Origin: Clitoria ternatea
Lineage: Eukaryota; Streptophyta; Magnoliopsida; Fabales; Fabaceae
Reading direction: 5' to 3'
Assembly: GCA_037962975.1 (NCBI GenBank)
Contig: CM075670.1
Span: 150,416,501 to 150,480,500 of the forward strand
DNA length: 64,000 nucleotides
Part shown: one piece after another, positions 44,600-56,900 of the stretch
Position numbering within the stretch: position 1 is the first letter of the stretch
Layout of the letters: every line of letters starts with the position of its first letter
The notes under the pieces: model-generated
Seen by the model: only the letters and a program-made list of their open reading frames with translations
What the model was told of the DNA's origin: nothing
The model's database searches: none
Position numbers and translations under genes: made by a program

Positions 44600-45370
44600 C
44601 AAGTTTGTCAAAGGTTTAGCAAGACGAGAAAAACCTTCGATGAACCTCCGATAATAACCGGCAAGTCCAAGGAAACTCCGGATTTTCGTGACCGTCATAG
44701 GTCTAGGCCATGCCATAACGGCTTCAACCTTGGAAAAATCCACCAAAACACCATCTTCGGATATCACATGTCCAAGAAACTGGACACTCGTCATCCAGAA
44801 TTTGCATTTAGAGAGCTTAGCGTACAACTGGTTCTCTCTAAGTATGTTCAACACCACTTTCAAGTGTTCCATGTGTTCCTCACGGCTCTTGGAATACACT
44901 AAGATATCATCGATGAATACCACAATGAAACGATCCAGGTATTCGTGAAAGATATGGTTCATGTAAATCATGAACACCGTTGGAGTATTAGTCACTCCAA
45001 ATGGCATTACAACATACTCATAATGGCCATATCGCGTCCTAAACGCAGTCTTCGGAATGTCTTCGGTTCTTACCCGAATTTGATGGTAACTAGAACGCAA
45101 ATCAATTTTTAAAAACACCACCTCACCTCTTAATTGATCCAGCAGGTCATCAATACGAGGTAAAGGATATCTATTCTTTATCGTCAGCTTGTTCAATTGG
45201 CGGTAATCAACACACAACCACATGGTTCCGTCTTTCTTCTTGACCAATAAAACAGGAGCCCCCCAGGGTGACACACTGGGTCGAACAAACTCCTTCTCAA
45301 GCAGCTTCTCAACTTGTTTCTTAAGTTCAGCCAACTCTATATGAGACATCCTATAAGGAGCGATAGACAC
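44600..45370 (-). pseudogene. Reverse transcriptase (element 1)
   Basis: Gypsy reverse transcriptase of about 255 codons from the ATG at 45370. It contains 'SPWGAPVLLVKKKDGT', 'CVDYRQLNKLTIKNRYPLPRI', 'FLKIDLRSSYHQIRV' and the FIDD active site ('FIVVFIDDILVYSKS'), then the thumb region 'VQFLGHVISEDG' and 'IRSFLGLAGYYRRFI'. The frame ends artificially at 44558 in the LTR of inserted element 2. The domain continues at 19151. One stop (near 45412-45414) separates it from protease. It would have copied element RNA into DNA inside particles. The active-site residues remain, but the polyprotein is broken. Confidence 0.93.
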
Positions 45371-45595
45371 CGGTTCTGTACCAGGTACCAGATCGATAGC
45401 AAACTCAACCTCTTAGGGAGGTGGTAAACCGGATATCTCCTCAGGAAACACATCTAGGAATTCTGACACCACAGGGATACTAAGGGGATCGAGACCATTT
45501 GTCCCATCAGTAAGAGATAATAATATACAAAGTTGAGCTATACCTTGCACATCCAATTGTCCCACATCAAAAGAAGGGAAAATGACGGTCCGCTG
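45371..45595 (-). pseudogene. Protease-RT linker with stop codons (element 1)
   Basis: Read on the minus strand in the RT frame it shows the linker with 'FLDVFPEEISGLPPP' and 'VEFAIDLVPGTEPVSIAPYR'-type segments. It is interrupted by one stop near 45412 and one at 45596. Confidence 0.75.
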
Positions 45596-45871
45596 TTAAC
45601 AATCGACCAAAACTTTATTGGCAGAGAGCCAATCCATACCAAGAATGATCTCCAATCCCTTCATAGGTAAGCAAATGAAAGACACAACAAATCTCCTCCC
45701 TTCTAGGAGCATATCAACATTATCACACCGGTTAACTGATCTGAGACAAGTACCAGTTGGGGTAGTAACCACAAGGTCATTTTTCATTAAACACACCGGC
45801 AATCTCAATCGCCGAACACAATCCTCGGATATAAAAGAGTGAGTTGCACCCGAATCATAAATAACATGAAC
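45596..45871 (-). pseudogene. Aspartic protease, N-terminus removed by solo LTR C (element 1)
   Basis: The retropepsin-like domain has the catalytic motif 'DSGATHSF' at about 45837-45860, which lies upstream of the first ATG of the frame (45808). Then come 'CLPMKGLEIILGMDWLSAN' and a stop at 45596. The solo LTR at 45872-48559 is inserted only a few codons before the catalytic Asp and separates it from Gag. Release of mature Gag and Pol from this copy is therefore impossible. Confidence 0.85.
45867..45871 (+). repeat. Target-site duplication TGAAC (left copy, solo LTR C)
   Basis: Exact match to 48560-48564. Confidence 0.9.
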
Positions 45872-48559
45872 TGTAACATCGCAATTTTGAAGTTAAATAC
45901 CGATTGAAATAAACCATTAAGACCATGATTTCAAGGTGGGAAGATAATTGTTAATTATAATCAATTTAATTTAAGAAATAATGACAAATTAAATTAGTTG
46001 GTAAATGATGGCTGCTTGTGATTGGTGAGTTACATGAGTGGACTGTGATTCACGATTTCCCATACCACTTCCTTCCCTTCGCATGCATATACATACCCTG
46101 TATCACCGTGATATTCATACTTCCTTACTGCTTCATTCTCTCTTTTCTTCTTCTTCGTCCTCGTCCTCTTCTCTTCCCCTGTTTTTATTCTTCATCACTG
46201 GGGACCGCGACGACGGTACTGGAGAAAGGTCATAGCCCCTCCGACTGGTGAAGGACGATCATTAAAGCAGAGAAAGAACAACTCTCTATTCCCAAGCCAA
46301 TTGCAGGGCACGACGGTGCGAAAGGGAGGCTGGACGAGTCAGAAAGGGCGTCAGACCAAATGTCGGAGAGCAGAAGAGCTTCTTGAATTCCTTCAGTAGG
46401 TAGGGGGCACTTGCATGTCAAATGCATGGTCCACGAACGGTACTGGATGAATGTACTTCCTTAAGTGTATGCATGTGTCTGTCACGATTGTATAGTATGC
46501 ATGATTGTTGATCTTGGATTCCATGTGTATGATAAGTAGTTAGATAGTAATTGCATGTAACAAGATAGTGGTAATGTAGTCTGTTAGCCTTTTTGATATA
46601 GCCGAGTGAGATGCATGGTTCTACCTCTGTTATACTGTGAGAATATGAATGTGTGACTGTTAGTTGATTTGTCCGATGTTATTACCTTGATTGTTCGATC
46701 ACTGTGCATGTTGGTGTGATTGGTAAGTAAATATAGAGACCGTGTTGAATATGCTTCTACCTTGATGATTACGAAAGAGGTATCAGTTGAGTGATGTTGC
46801 TTGCTGGTTAAATGTATAAGTTGCATATGTAGGAATGGGGTGACCCGTGGAAGGTCGTGAGCCCCGAGGGAATAACTTCCAGCTACAGACCCTGGCTAGA
46901 TCCTGAGAGAGCTCGTGGTAGTTGTAGGAGCTAGAGAGGAGTCTCGAGACGCCAATGGGAGGCCGGTACCACACGGGAAGAGCTGATGGACGAGAGGCCA
47001 GTAAGGGGGGAACTGTAACTGAAAGTCATTACTCAAGTCGGATCTGCGGGCATGCATGTAGATATGATGTTGAGTAGGATAGTACGCGTGGTATGTGTTG
47101 GGTGTTATGAATGAATTTCGAGTGTATGGATGCATGTGCATGTGTGAATAAAGACAAACCTTATGTAGTATGTATGTGAGTGTATGTTATTGATATTATT
47201 CTAATTGCATGGCCTTAACTTAATCTGAATGCGACCGAGTGAACGTAAGTGTGCGTACTGACACTGATACCGAGTCCTTGGCTGTCATTTTCTATGAAAA
47301 GCTCACCCCTACTGTGGCTACATTTTCAGTGAATATCTCCCGAAATGAAAGATAAAGGAGGAGCCGAGTACGGAGCAGAGAAGCCGAGCGCCATGGAATA
47401 TATGTGTATATGTACATACTGTGTATAAGGTCTCGTTAAGCCTTGGTCGGCTCGTATTTTGACTTTAGCCCTTATATCAGAACTTGAACACTTTCGGGTA
47501 GAAGGAACATGTTAATGCGTTATAACTAATTAAAGTACTCCTCTATATATATATATATATATGGTGTGTTATTCTATGCTGTAGGTGATGTCCGAGCAAT
47601 AAACATAGATGTATAAGTATGCTTTCCCAGCATAGGAAGTCAGTATGACTATGGGTAGAAGCGGAGCTAAGTTGTTGTTGGGAAAACGCGAGATGATAAG
47701 TCATTCTGAGAGATGAGAGGTTGAATTGTCTGAGTGATCGAGGTCGCGTAGTCTGGAGTAGGTGTTGGTGTGAATCCTGTGAGTGATGATTGTGAGGTTT
47801 TCTGAGGAGAGGATAATTAACGATTCCGAGTGAGAATCCGCTGGGTAAGAGTTCACCGACTGGGGAATGACGCCTAAGACTCTAAGTGGATTAATCGTAA
47901 TAAATTAGTAAGTAGCTAGAGAACTCGAGTGAGTCTTGACTTAGTGCGAAAATTAGCGTAGGAAATATTATAGTTGCCGAGTGAAAAGTGAGTAAAATAC
48001 CCCGAGTGGCGTGATGGGCTTGGAAGTTATCCCGAGTGAGAAGTCTTCATAGATTCCGAGTAAGCAGCTTGGGGAATCATTTTCGGATTGCTAATACGTA
48101 TAAGTATATAATCCGATCGAGTGGAGCAGCGGAGTGTGATACGCTGTCAGGGTGAAATTGGCGGGTATTAAGGTTAGTCCGAGTAGATTAGGAAGTGAAC
48201 CTTCCTGAGTGAAGTACGAGCGTGATGATTTACCGAGTGAACCATACGCTAGAAACCGAGTGGAATGCCAGGATGCCGAGTGTAGCATCGCTTCAGCAAG
48301 TGTAGTGCAGATTAGAGACCTTGAGTAGAATCGCCCGAGCGTAGTTAGCTTTCGTTTGAGCGAGTGCACCTGGTACCATTGGGTTCGCTTAAGCGCATTC
48401 TTCCTTCGTCGTGCATGAACTCCCTCCTTGTCTCCTTCCCTTCCTTCCTCGTTGGACCCGGTTGTTAATTGAACAGATTATGTACGGTTTATTAACTTTA
48501 AAAATTTGGAAAATTTCCCTGTTGATTTTATTTATTCAATTAAAAATTAGGGTGTTACA
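45872..48559 (+). mobile_element. Solo LTR C (2688 bp), gypsy type
   Basis: It begins TGTAACATCGC, ends TTAGGGTGTTACA and has the exact duplication TGAAC. The start, end and CT-rich leader (about 46137-46180) follow the plan of LTRs A and B, so the likely orientation is plus. Its 3' part (47820-48390) is rich in CCGAGTG and related words, with CGAGCG words near 48330-48390. There are no genes in it; short frames are chance. Confidence 0.85.
47820..48390. repeat. CCGAGTG / GAGCGAG word array in solo LTR C
   Basis: About ten CCGAGTG(A) words lie at 47827-48285 and TTGAGCGAGTG and TTCGCTTAAGCGC at 48353-48395. The first word is the one that fills the Ogre-like element 2 LTR, and the second is close to the word of the element 1 LTR. 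Confidence 0.75.
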
Positions 48560-48564
48560 TGAAC
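48560..48564 (+). repeat. Target-site duplication TGAAC (right copy, solo LTR C)
   Basis: Exact match to 45867-45871. Confidence 0.9.
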
Positions 48565-49194
48565 TACATGTCCGAGTATTTCATACTTACTTTTAACTAA
48601 ATTATCTGCTTGTGCTGTTTCCTCACCGGTCACGGCGAACACTCTTCTGGCATTTGGTTGCAAATTTCCACCATTCCTATTTCCATCACGAGCACCATTG
48701 CCATTACCTCGACCGTTGCCATGCCTCCCACCATTGTAGCCACCTTGGCCACCATTTCGACCACCATTGTTTCCATTACCACGGCCACGACCACCATTGT
48801 GGCCTCCGCGATTCACATGAGCGGGTACATTAGCACGATTGGGAGTATTAGCTTGTACCAGAGCTGGTCTTGCAAGCATAGGACAGGCAGGATGAATATG
48901 TCTCACTTGATCATAATTAAAACACACCACATCCTCACGGTGCACACATTCACGAACATAGTGTGGACCACCACACCTATAGCATCTCAGCCCATTGGCA
49001 TTTACATTGCCCCGGCCAAAAGTGTTACCATGTCCACCACCTCTAGCTTGGACATTAGAATGAGTGCCCCTCAGAAAATGTCCTCTTCTGAAATTTCCTT
49101 GCCTCTTGAAACTAGAAGATTGACCCTTCAGTTTAGAGTCAAATTTGGAATGATGCGGGGGAGTATGTTCTTCATAAATGTGGCACTTATTCAT
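48565..49194 (-). pseudogene. Gag C-terminal half with zinc knuckles and Gly/Asn-rich region (element 1)
   Basis: Nucleocapsid part of gypsy Gag. A basic 'RQGNFRRGHFLRGTHS' stretch precedes a knuckle 'CYRCGGPHYVREC', which is CX2CX3HX4C and so one residue shorter than the usual CX2CX4HX4C. A second knuckle has lost its second Cys ('CFNYDQVRHIHPAC'). About 60 residues of Gly/Asn/Arg repeats follow before the start of protease ('RRVFAVTGEE'). The two irregular knuckles suggest weakened RNA binding. The frame ends in solo LTR C; the last few codons to 48547 belong to that LTR. It is out of frame with the N-terminal half. Confidence 0.85.
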
Positions 49195-49292
49195 AAGTAC
49201 CGTGAAGCTTTGGATTTCTTGATGATAAATGGCCCTTTAAATATTAGGGCTAGACCGTTCTCGAATTCCACACATTTCGAGGCTTTAGTTCC

Positions 49293-49865
49293 CTATTGTT
49301 GATAAGGAGGGTAGAATTCGTAAAGTTTTTCGAATTTGGAAGCATACTCTTCCACCGTCATTGTGCATTGCTTGAGTTCCATGAACTCGAGTTCCTTCTT
49401 ACTCTTGTAGCTCTCGGGCACATACTTTCTCATGAGTTCAAGTTTAAAGTTTTCCCAAGTCAAGGGAATAGTAGCAGCAATCATTCTACTCTTGGTGAGT
49501 CTCCACCAAGTCTCTGCTTCATCTCTCAGCATAAAAACAGCATACTCCATTTTCTGGAGCTCATTGCACTTGAAATTATCGAAGATCTGCTCAACATCTT
49601 GGATCCAAACATAGGTTTGTTCGGGCCTGAATCCACCATGAAACTCAGATGGTTTCCGCTTCAAGAACATGTCAAGGCCCTGAGTACCTTGAACAACAGG
49701 AGCAGGTTGTCTTTCTGCTTCTTGTCTATCACGATCTTGTGACTCAAGGAGATCTGCAAAACGATTCAAAGCTCTAGCTATAGCGTCATCGTTATCTTGG
49801 CGACGATGAGCCATCTCAATATCTATAATCATAACATGAGGTTTAACTAACATCAGTAAAATCAT
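49293..49865 (-). pseudogene. Gag N-terminal half, capsid domain (element 1)
   Basis: 190 open codons. The likely natural start is the internal ATG at 49814, in front of 'AHRRQDNDDAIARALNRFAD', as in related gypsy Gags. The retrotransposon gag domain follows ('KPSEFHGGFRPEQTYVWIQD', 'MLRDEAETWWRLTKSRM', 'FKLELMRKYVPESYKSKKE', 'MTVEEYASKFEKLYEF'). It stops at 49293. Between 49195 and 49292 the same protein continues in other frames with stops before the zinc-knuckle half. It would have formed the particle shell. Confidence 0.9.
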
Positions 49866-50191
49866 TCATAAAACTTCTCTATAGTCTCATACTATAGTTC
49901 TTCATCATAAAATTAAGTTATGGCTCTCCATCATGGAGTCCAATATCAACCAACTCATATTAGAGCTCATAAAAGCATGTTATCATATCATGGTGTTGTA
50001 TGCATTCAAAAAAACTTAGAATTCATCATTGAGGGAGAACAGTGTGAAGAAAGCTTGGCTGGACTTATAGCAATCACATTCAATCCATAGTCAATTCATA
50101 TATAGTCAAACAACAATGGCAATCATTCATCAATTGCATATCATGTTCTAATAATAATAACAACTAATCACAATAATACAGAGCGAATAAT
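49866..50191 (-). other. 5' untranslated leader of element 1
   Basis: About 330 bp between the primer site and gag. No open frame of note. Confidence 0.7.
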
Positions 50192-50203
50192 GCTCTGATA
50201 CCA
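50192..50203 (-). promoter_or_regulatory. Element 1 primer binding site (tRNA-iMet)
   Basis: The minus strand reads TGGTATCAGAGC three bases after the 5' LTR end. Confidence 0.93.
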
Positions 50204-50206
50204 GGT

Positions 50207-53200
50207 TGTGACACCCCGAAAATAGGGGTAAAATTTTCATGATTTAGAAAGCATTAATTCATGATATAATAAAGTGGTGAAGCTATCATTTAATACCCTG
50301 GATCTATCAGATCTCATATATGAAGATATGAGAAGGTAGATAAAGAAAATATGAATGAGGAATTCTTAATTGAAAACAGCGAAAAAATTTATTTAAATTA
50401 ATGCTATGTGATTGAGTTTGAAGAGATCAGCCATCTTGCAAAATAATAAATATGAATTGTGCCCAAGGTGTTTGTAAGATGATGCAAAATCATGATTTAT
50501 TGGAAGAAAAGGGAAAATAATTCAAACAAGACAATTTGGAGAACCAGGGCGCTCCTCGCTCAAGCGAGAACCACAATCGCTTAAGCGAGTCCCAAGGAAG
50601 TGCTCGGGCGAGACATAGAGCGAGCTGAGCGAAAGAAATAAGAGAAGGATCAGGGGCCGACTCGCTTGAGCAAGCCCCATCTCGCTTGAGCGAGATCCCT
50701 AGAAGTCGCTTAGGCGAAGCAAGCGAGCACGGGCAAAAATATCCAGAATCAACCCAACGCTCACTCGCTCGAGCGAATGCTACTTCCAAAAGCCTTTCGC
50801 TCGAGCGACATTTGTCCAGTGGCGAATCCCTTCCGTCTCGCTCGGGCGAGATCCAACTCGCCTGGGTGATTTTCCTCCAGAAGCCAAACACTGACGCCAG
50901 GGCAGTCTCGCTTGAACGAGACCAACTCTTGCCTAAGCGAGATTTGGCTAGTGACCAAACATCATGCAGGGGGAATTCTCACTTGAGCGAGAACCCATCT
51001 TGCTTGAGCAAAATTATCAGTAAAAACATAGAAAATGGAGGAATCAAACAACACATCATACCAAAACTCAATTTAATCCATTCCACTTAAATTCATCACA
51101 TCTCATTCATCATATTCAGTATTTAAAACTTGTTCCAATCAATCTTACCCATAGATTTACCTCCCAATTCATGAATTACAATCCAGTCTAACTTACTACC
51201 TAGCATGATCTATAATGTGCAATATTTCATTCTAGACTATCAATCATTCATAAGTTTTAACCATAATCACCCTTCATTTTTGAAAATCCAATCCAGACTA
51301 AGGTCACTAATGAAAATGAGCCATAAACTCTAGGATCTCATTTTCCTACTTGACCTTCCCAAAATTACCAATATATATATATTCATCATCCATGCAAGTA
51401 TCTATACCAATTCATGGCTATACAAAATAATAATTACACTCATTTACATCACAAGGTCTAAATCAAGCTATAAAATTCAAACATTAGCCGGCCAAGGCAT
51501 TCTTTACCAAAATAGGCTTCGTTCACACCCCTTTCCCACACAAGAGCTCCATAGGCAAGCCCTACAACACAAGAGCTAAAAAGATATACCACATGGAGAG
51601 TGAGTATACTTTCTCAATGATGAAAATCTATAATTGTGATAATATATATACATGAATGCAATATAAACGTTCCTCCTTAAGAAAAATTTGACCAACACCG
51701 AATCAAATATTCATCAAATTCATTGAACACATATATCCATTTAGATTCATAAGTACACATCAATCATTAACCCATTTACAGTTGGTATTAAAAGGAAGTT
51801 CCATCTACTCTTCACATAATCTCCTCAACAGGATACCACTCTATGCCATGCTCCTATAGCTAATGCACATGCTAGTGTTTAAGATGCATATGCATGGATC
51901 CGATTTCATACCAACGGATGATCGTAACCACCATAATCATTCATTCATATTCATGGGTTTCCCACCTCGCAAGGGGTACTCCCTCTAGCAGCCTCGCAAG
52001 GTGCTTTCTCGTGATCGCAACCACGTTCAATAATTCATAATGGTTTCCCGCCTCGCAAGGGGTACTCCCGCCTCATGATCGCAACCACGGGCATACAATC
52101 TCAATGGTCCCGCAGGGCCTTTCATTTCAAATACTAGGTGATCACAACCACCGATCCAATAATCACAGGAACTCACAAGCCCTTTATATTCCAACATCAA
52201 GTGATTGCAACCACTTTTCAACATCATCATGATATGCATGCCATGCTATGTATGCAACAATGCTCATGCATGCTTCAACCTCATCTGGGCTATCTCACCC
52301 TCTCATTTAGGGTACACTCATACTCAATTACAACATTAATTTCCTATAGTCAACATATCTATATTTATTCCAATCATAAAATTTCAAGAATCCATATAAT
52401 CATAGATTTCAAACATTCATCAAGCCACACATGGATTCCATAACATTTCATCACATATTATACCACTCATAGCCTCATTAAGGCTTCAATCCATAATTAA
52501 TCATTTTGAGCACCAAGTTCAATTTCACATCACAAACATATAATATCACATTCATTTAAGCAAACATGCCACATTACATCCTCATATGCATTATCATTAT
52601 ACATCTTCTTATACATTTAGAAAATACACCCCTTCTTACCTCAAGAGAAGTAGACTTCCAGGGTTGATGTTCCCGCTTCACCCGTGTTATCAAGTCCTAC
52701 ACCTATCATTATAGGACCACATCAACTATTCATCCCAAAACTATCTCAACATGCATATACATATCTATGCACACATGATTCTTATCATGTAGAAACTATT
52801 TATCAATTTTATTCATTTGCCTAATTAGGCTTCGGGAATTCCTTCCCTTAAATTGAAATCCACTATCATCAAGGGCTACAACCTAATTTGTTAGGTTATC
52901 CTATTTATCAAGCTCCCACCAACACCTTGGTGAGTTTCCATTTATTGTGACTTCAAATCAACGTTATAAATCATTATTAAATGCTACTACCTCATCATTT
53001 ATAACATTTCCCTCATCAATAAATGTTAACACCATCAACCTTACATATTTCCCCTAAAATTATAAATTAGGGTTTTATTCAAACTTATCAACATTCAAAA
53101 TAGTCATACACTCTCATCTCTTTCCAACCATAATGTATCTACCCCATTAATACCATTTAAAGCTTACATTTATAACACCCACTTTAGGGCTTGTGTATTT

Positions 53201-53899
53201 AATGTCTCCATTCACTACCCATAAGCATTTAATACACCTCCAAGCCATAACCATCTATTACCTTGCTCCAAAATGAAAATGGGGGTTAAGAGGGAGAAAG
53301 ATGGTGACAGAAATAGAGAAAAGAGAGGAAGGAGCTTCAAACATCCATTGTCTCCTCCAAACTTCAATGGTGAACGAAAATGAGAAGGAGAGAGCACTAA
53401 TTTGTTCAAGCTCTTAGGGAAGGAAGAAGATGAAGAAGGAGAAGAAGTAAAAGAAAGTAAGAAAGTGAGGAGAAGTGAGATCAAGGAGTGTTTTTGCCTA
53501 AGGGAGAGTGAATGTCATGAGAATGAGGGTGAAAGAGTGAGGCTTTTATTTTATTTTTATTCCTATCACTAAACTCTTCTGTTTTTCATTAAACAGGCTC
53601 TCAGTTCGGGCTCAATACTTATTCTAAAAATTATTCCGAATACATATTCAGATTCCCAATAATATTATCTGCAGCCCTGACCAACGGCATCTCAATCAGA
53701 GATACTTGGTCCGACACCCATATTTTATCCGGGTCAGTTTTTAGCTTATCCGGTCACAATAACTCACTAACAATCTCTGGAAATCTTAATTAAATTATTT
53801 CTAGCATTTTGGGATATTAATTAGTCCATATTTAATTATTCAATATTTGTTTTCTTAATTTAACTTTCTATTTTTTTAAAAAAAATTCAAGGTGTTACA
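50207..53899 (-). repeat. Element 1 5' LTR (3693 bp)
   Basis: It runs from TGTGACACCCCG to GGTGTTACA and pairs with 13395-17089. The CTCGCTTGAGCGAG array is at 50549-51012 and the GATCAC/CTCGCAAGG block at about 51910-52220. By eye the first ~215 bp differ from the other LTR at roughly a dozen positions plus a 6-bp indel. Confidence 0.93.
50549..51012. repeat. CTCGCTTGAGCGAG array (right LTR of element 1)
   Basis: Homologous to 13742-14190. It includes an extra copy near 50985-51010 that is absent or shortened in the left LTR. Confidence 0.88.
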
Positions 53900-53904
53900 G
53901 AGTT

Positions 53905-56900
53905 AATTTTGAAAGTGGATATATGATATTTAATGTTGGGTATTATCATTTATGGTGATAGATGATATTAATGATGGTAGATGACCATTGATGATGAAAT
54001 CCATAAATGGGTGTTGCTCTAAATGTGAAATAATGAATAGGAACATAAGACCTATGATGGTTGTTATGGATTAATGAAATGAAATTATGGATTGATGAGA
54101 TTTATTTGAAGTGTAGTGGTGGGTATGTGAACCCTAGTTAGGATGATGATGCTTTATTGATGAACATGTGAGGGATATAATTATATGGCATGGTAAACTA
54201 AGAGTGATAAATGAAAAATTGTTGAAGTGATAAATTGTGTAAATTTTAGTTTGAGAACACTGAGACTTTTAGAAAATTTATGATAAGATGAAGATTAGTG
54301 CCATGAGGAATGACTTTATACATGTATATTGGGAAATTAAGAGTATGCTAAGTTGTGATGTTAGGAAACCCACAAGTGGTGATGGGTTAAGCATTGGGTA
54401 GATTTAACCTACTTTTGAATATAGAGAAACTTGTATATAGGAAAGGAATTCTTGAAACCTAAAAAGGTTATGAAACCATGTCTATAACATGTCTTAGATA
54501 TGTTATTGTGTCTATTTACTTATTATCGAATAGTTAGACCTTGTGTCCTTGCCTTGAATGGAAAATTGATCGAATTTATATGTGTGTGTGTGTGATATGT
54601 AGATTGTATTCTGGACAGCGATGGAGGGTGGTTGGACCATTTGGATTGATTCTTCTCACAAGATAAGAGAGGAGTTTATACTTTAAATGCATGATTTGGA
54701 TAATTGATGATTAATGTATATGATGTTGCTCATGATTGCCTTGATATAGTTATGTTGGAATGATATGATGATGATGAGCTTGGCAAATATGTGATTTCAT
54801 TTAGAATATATGTATGTGGTATGCCCTTGGTGGTGATTGATAGTAAATTAAGATTTTGGCAAAATTTCATGCCTATATCATATTGTGAAAACCATGTATA
54901 TTTTATCATCATTGATGAGATGTGATAATTGGTTATGAGAATTGAATGATGAGGTTATATGATACACCCATGAGTGATGATGAAAATGTTGAGACAATGA
55001 TTGATTTCCATTGTGTTTGTTGCCAATTAGTGAATTGGAAGTGGTATTAAAAAATTAAGATGATTGAAAGAGATAGTGAATATCACACTAAAACTTGATA
55101 CAATGACAAGATACTTGAAATTGATACCCACTAAGAATTGTGTGTTGAAAATGTATGTGTTGGTGCATACATATATATTTGTCTTGAATGGATGTGATAC
55201 TTCTATTAAGAAGTTGTATGAGATTGAACCTTGTTGGTTGGTTTAATTTCGAATTAGAAAATATGTTGATGATATATATATATTTAGAGTATGCTTGTTG
55301 ATATGCCTCTTGATTTCCATAGAAGGATTCATATGAATGTGACTCCTTGGCTATTATGTTGTGAACAATGTGAATTGATGCCTTAGAGCTTATGTGACAA
55401 GTTGTATGCCTTAGAGAGTACTATAATTTATTGTGTGCCACTATCTGTAATTAAGTGTAAACCCCTAAGTGAGAGGTTAAGAAATTCTTGTGAAGCTGAG
55501 GCTAGCATATGCATTCTTGCATTCATGGCATGCATGGCATATCATATTATATGTGATTGCGATCACTTGACATGTTGAAATGATTGAGATCTTGTAGGAT
55601 CTTGTGATAGAGACCCTTGTAGGGGGATGAACATTTGAGCAACTATGCGTGGTTGTGATTACTTGATATACTGTGTACACATGTGTTATAAATCGGATCA
55701 GTTACATATACATTTCATGTTATGATATATACATTAGTCATAGGAACATGGCATTTGAGTTAGAGATGGCCAAGAAAAACAATAACCTATTGAAAGAGTG
55801 AATTGATGAAGATGTAAAACTTGATGTTGATACTTGTGATAGCCCATGATGATGAAGGGTAATATGAATGTGTATGTGTATATGCTTGCTACGAGTTGTG
55901 AATAATGAGATTTGTATGCCTATGATTAAGGCTTAGTGATAAATTGATGATTATATTGCAAAGCACACATGTTTATATGCATGTACACATGATCACAATG
56001 TCTTCATATTCGTCATTTAGAATGTATAACTCACTCTCACATGTTGTCTCTTTTTAGAATTGTGATGCAGGATATGCATGAGTTGAGATGCATCTTATTT
56101 TGGAACTCTATGTTTTGGTGGAGAAGGTAAAATAGTTGTATAGGAATGTCTTGGCCGACAATCATATGAGTTTTGGATTATGTATGTATTTGATGACAAT
56201 GGTGTTGATGTAGATGTGGTATTGATGGCCTAAGTATATATATATATGCTTGGTCTTATATTTTTTTGTGTATACATGTGTATACATTAGGCCAATTCTT
56301 TTTGTAAACAACTATATGAACATTGACAATGAAAGTTTGATAGCCATTTTGATCGCATTGATGCTTATGTTGATAGAAATCCATGGATGGATGAATTATT
56401 AAAGTGTGAGGTTATGATCATAATGTTTATGCGTGATTTAGAAGTAGATTTGATGATTTAAATGATGTTTAGAGTTGGTATAAAAAGGGCTTAGTGGATT
56501 GATGTCATGCCCATTTATGTCTTGTGCCATAATATGATTGATTCTTGACGGTTCTATGCATAAAACGTCTAGGCATTGCATGATCCAAGGTCCCAAAGGC
56601 ATGGAACATTCAAAATTGGAAAATGAAGGATCAGGGGGTGATCCATGGCCAGTGGATCCTCCTATTCTTAAAAATTCGCAAAGTTGGGTAGGAGGCAGTG
56701 AGTTCAACGGCCAGTGGAAATTCCCACCGTCAATGGAAATTCCCACCGCCTATGGAAATTCCCACCGCCAGTGGATTTCTCCAATGTAGGATTTTATATG
56801 TTTTTGTGCCTTTTTGGGTTGTGATTCATGCTTCCTTGCTTCATGGAATGTTTGTATGATTGAATATACATGTTTTTATCAAATCTTGGCAATCACCTTA

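Larger units (their letters stand above)
13395..53899 (-). mobile_element. Ty3/gypsy retrotransposon, Tekay/Del-like chromovirus, nested (element 1)
   Basis: This is a complete but defective gypsy element on the minus strand. Its two ~3.7 kb LTRs are at 13395-17089 and 50207-53899. Flanking pentamers GAGCT (13390-13394) and GAGTT (53900-53904) differ at one base. The internal order on the minus strand is primer site, gag, protease, reverse transcriptase, RNase H, integrase and chromodomain-like tail, then polypurine tract, which is the gypsy order. The end of integrase carries a 'VKRLRNK' and 'KVAWKHG' segment typical of Tekay/Del chromoviruses. Two later insertions interrupt it: 19157-44594 between RT and RNase H, and 45872-48559 in protease. 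Coding regions have several stops and frameshifts, and the LTRs have diverged several percent by eye, so this is an old inactive copy. Confidence 0.92.

Noticed and set aside
48610..49302. 230-codon plus-strand frame rich in Thr/Ile/His
   Set aside because: Antisense of the Gly/Asn-rich and zinc-knuckle part of element 1 Gag.
50192..50203. GCTCTGATACCA here as another anti-primer repeat like those at 29909-29995
   Set aside because: It is simply the primer binding site of the minus-strand Tekay-like element read on the opposite strand.
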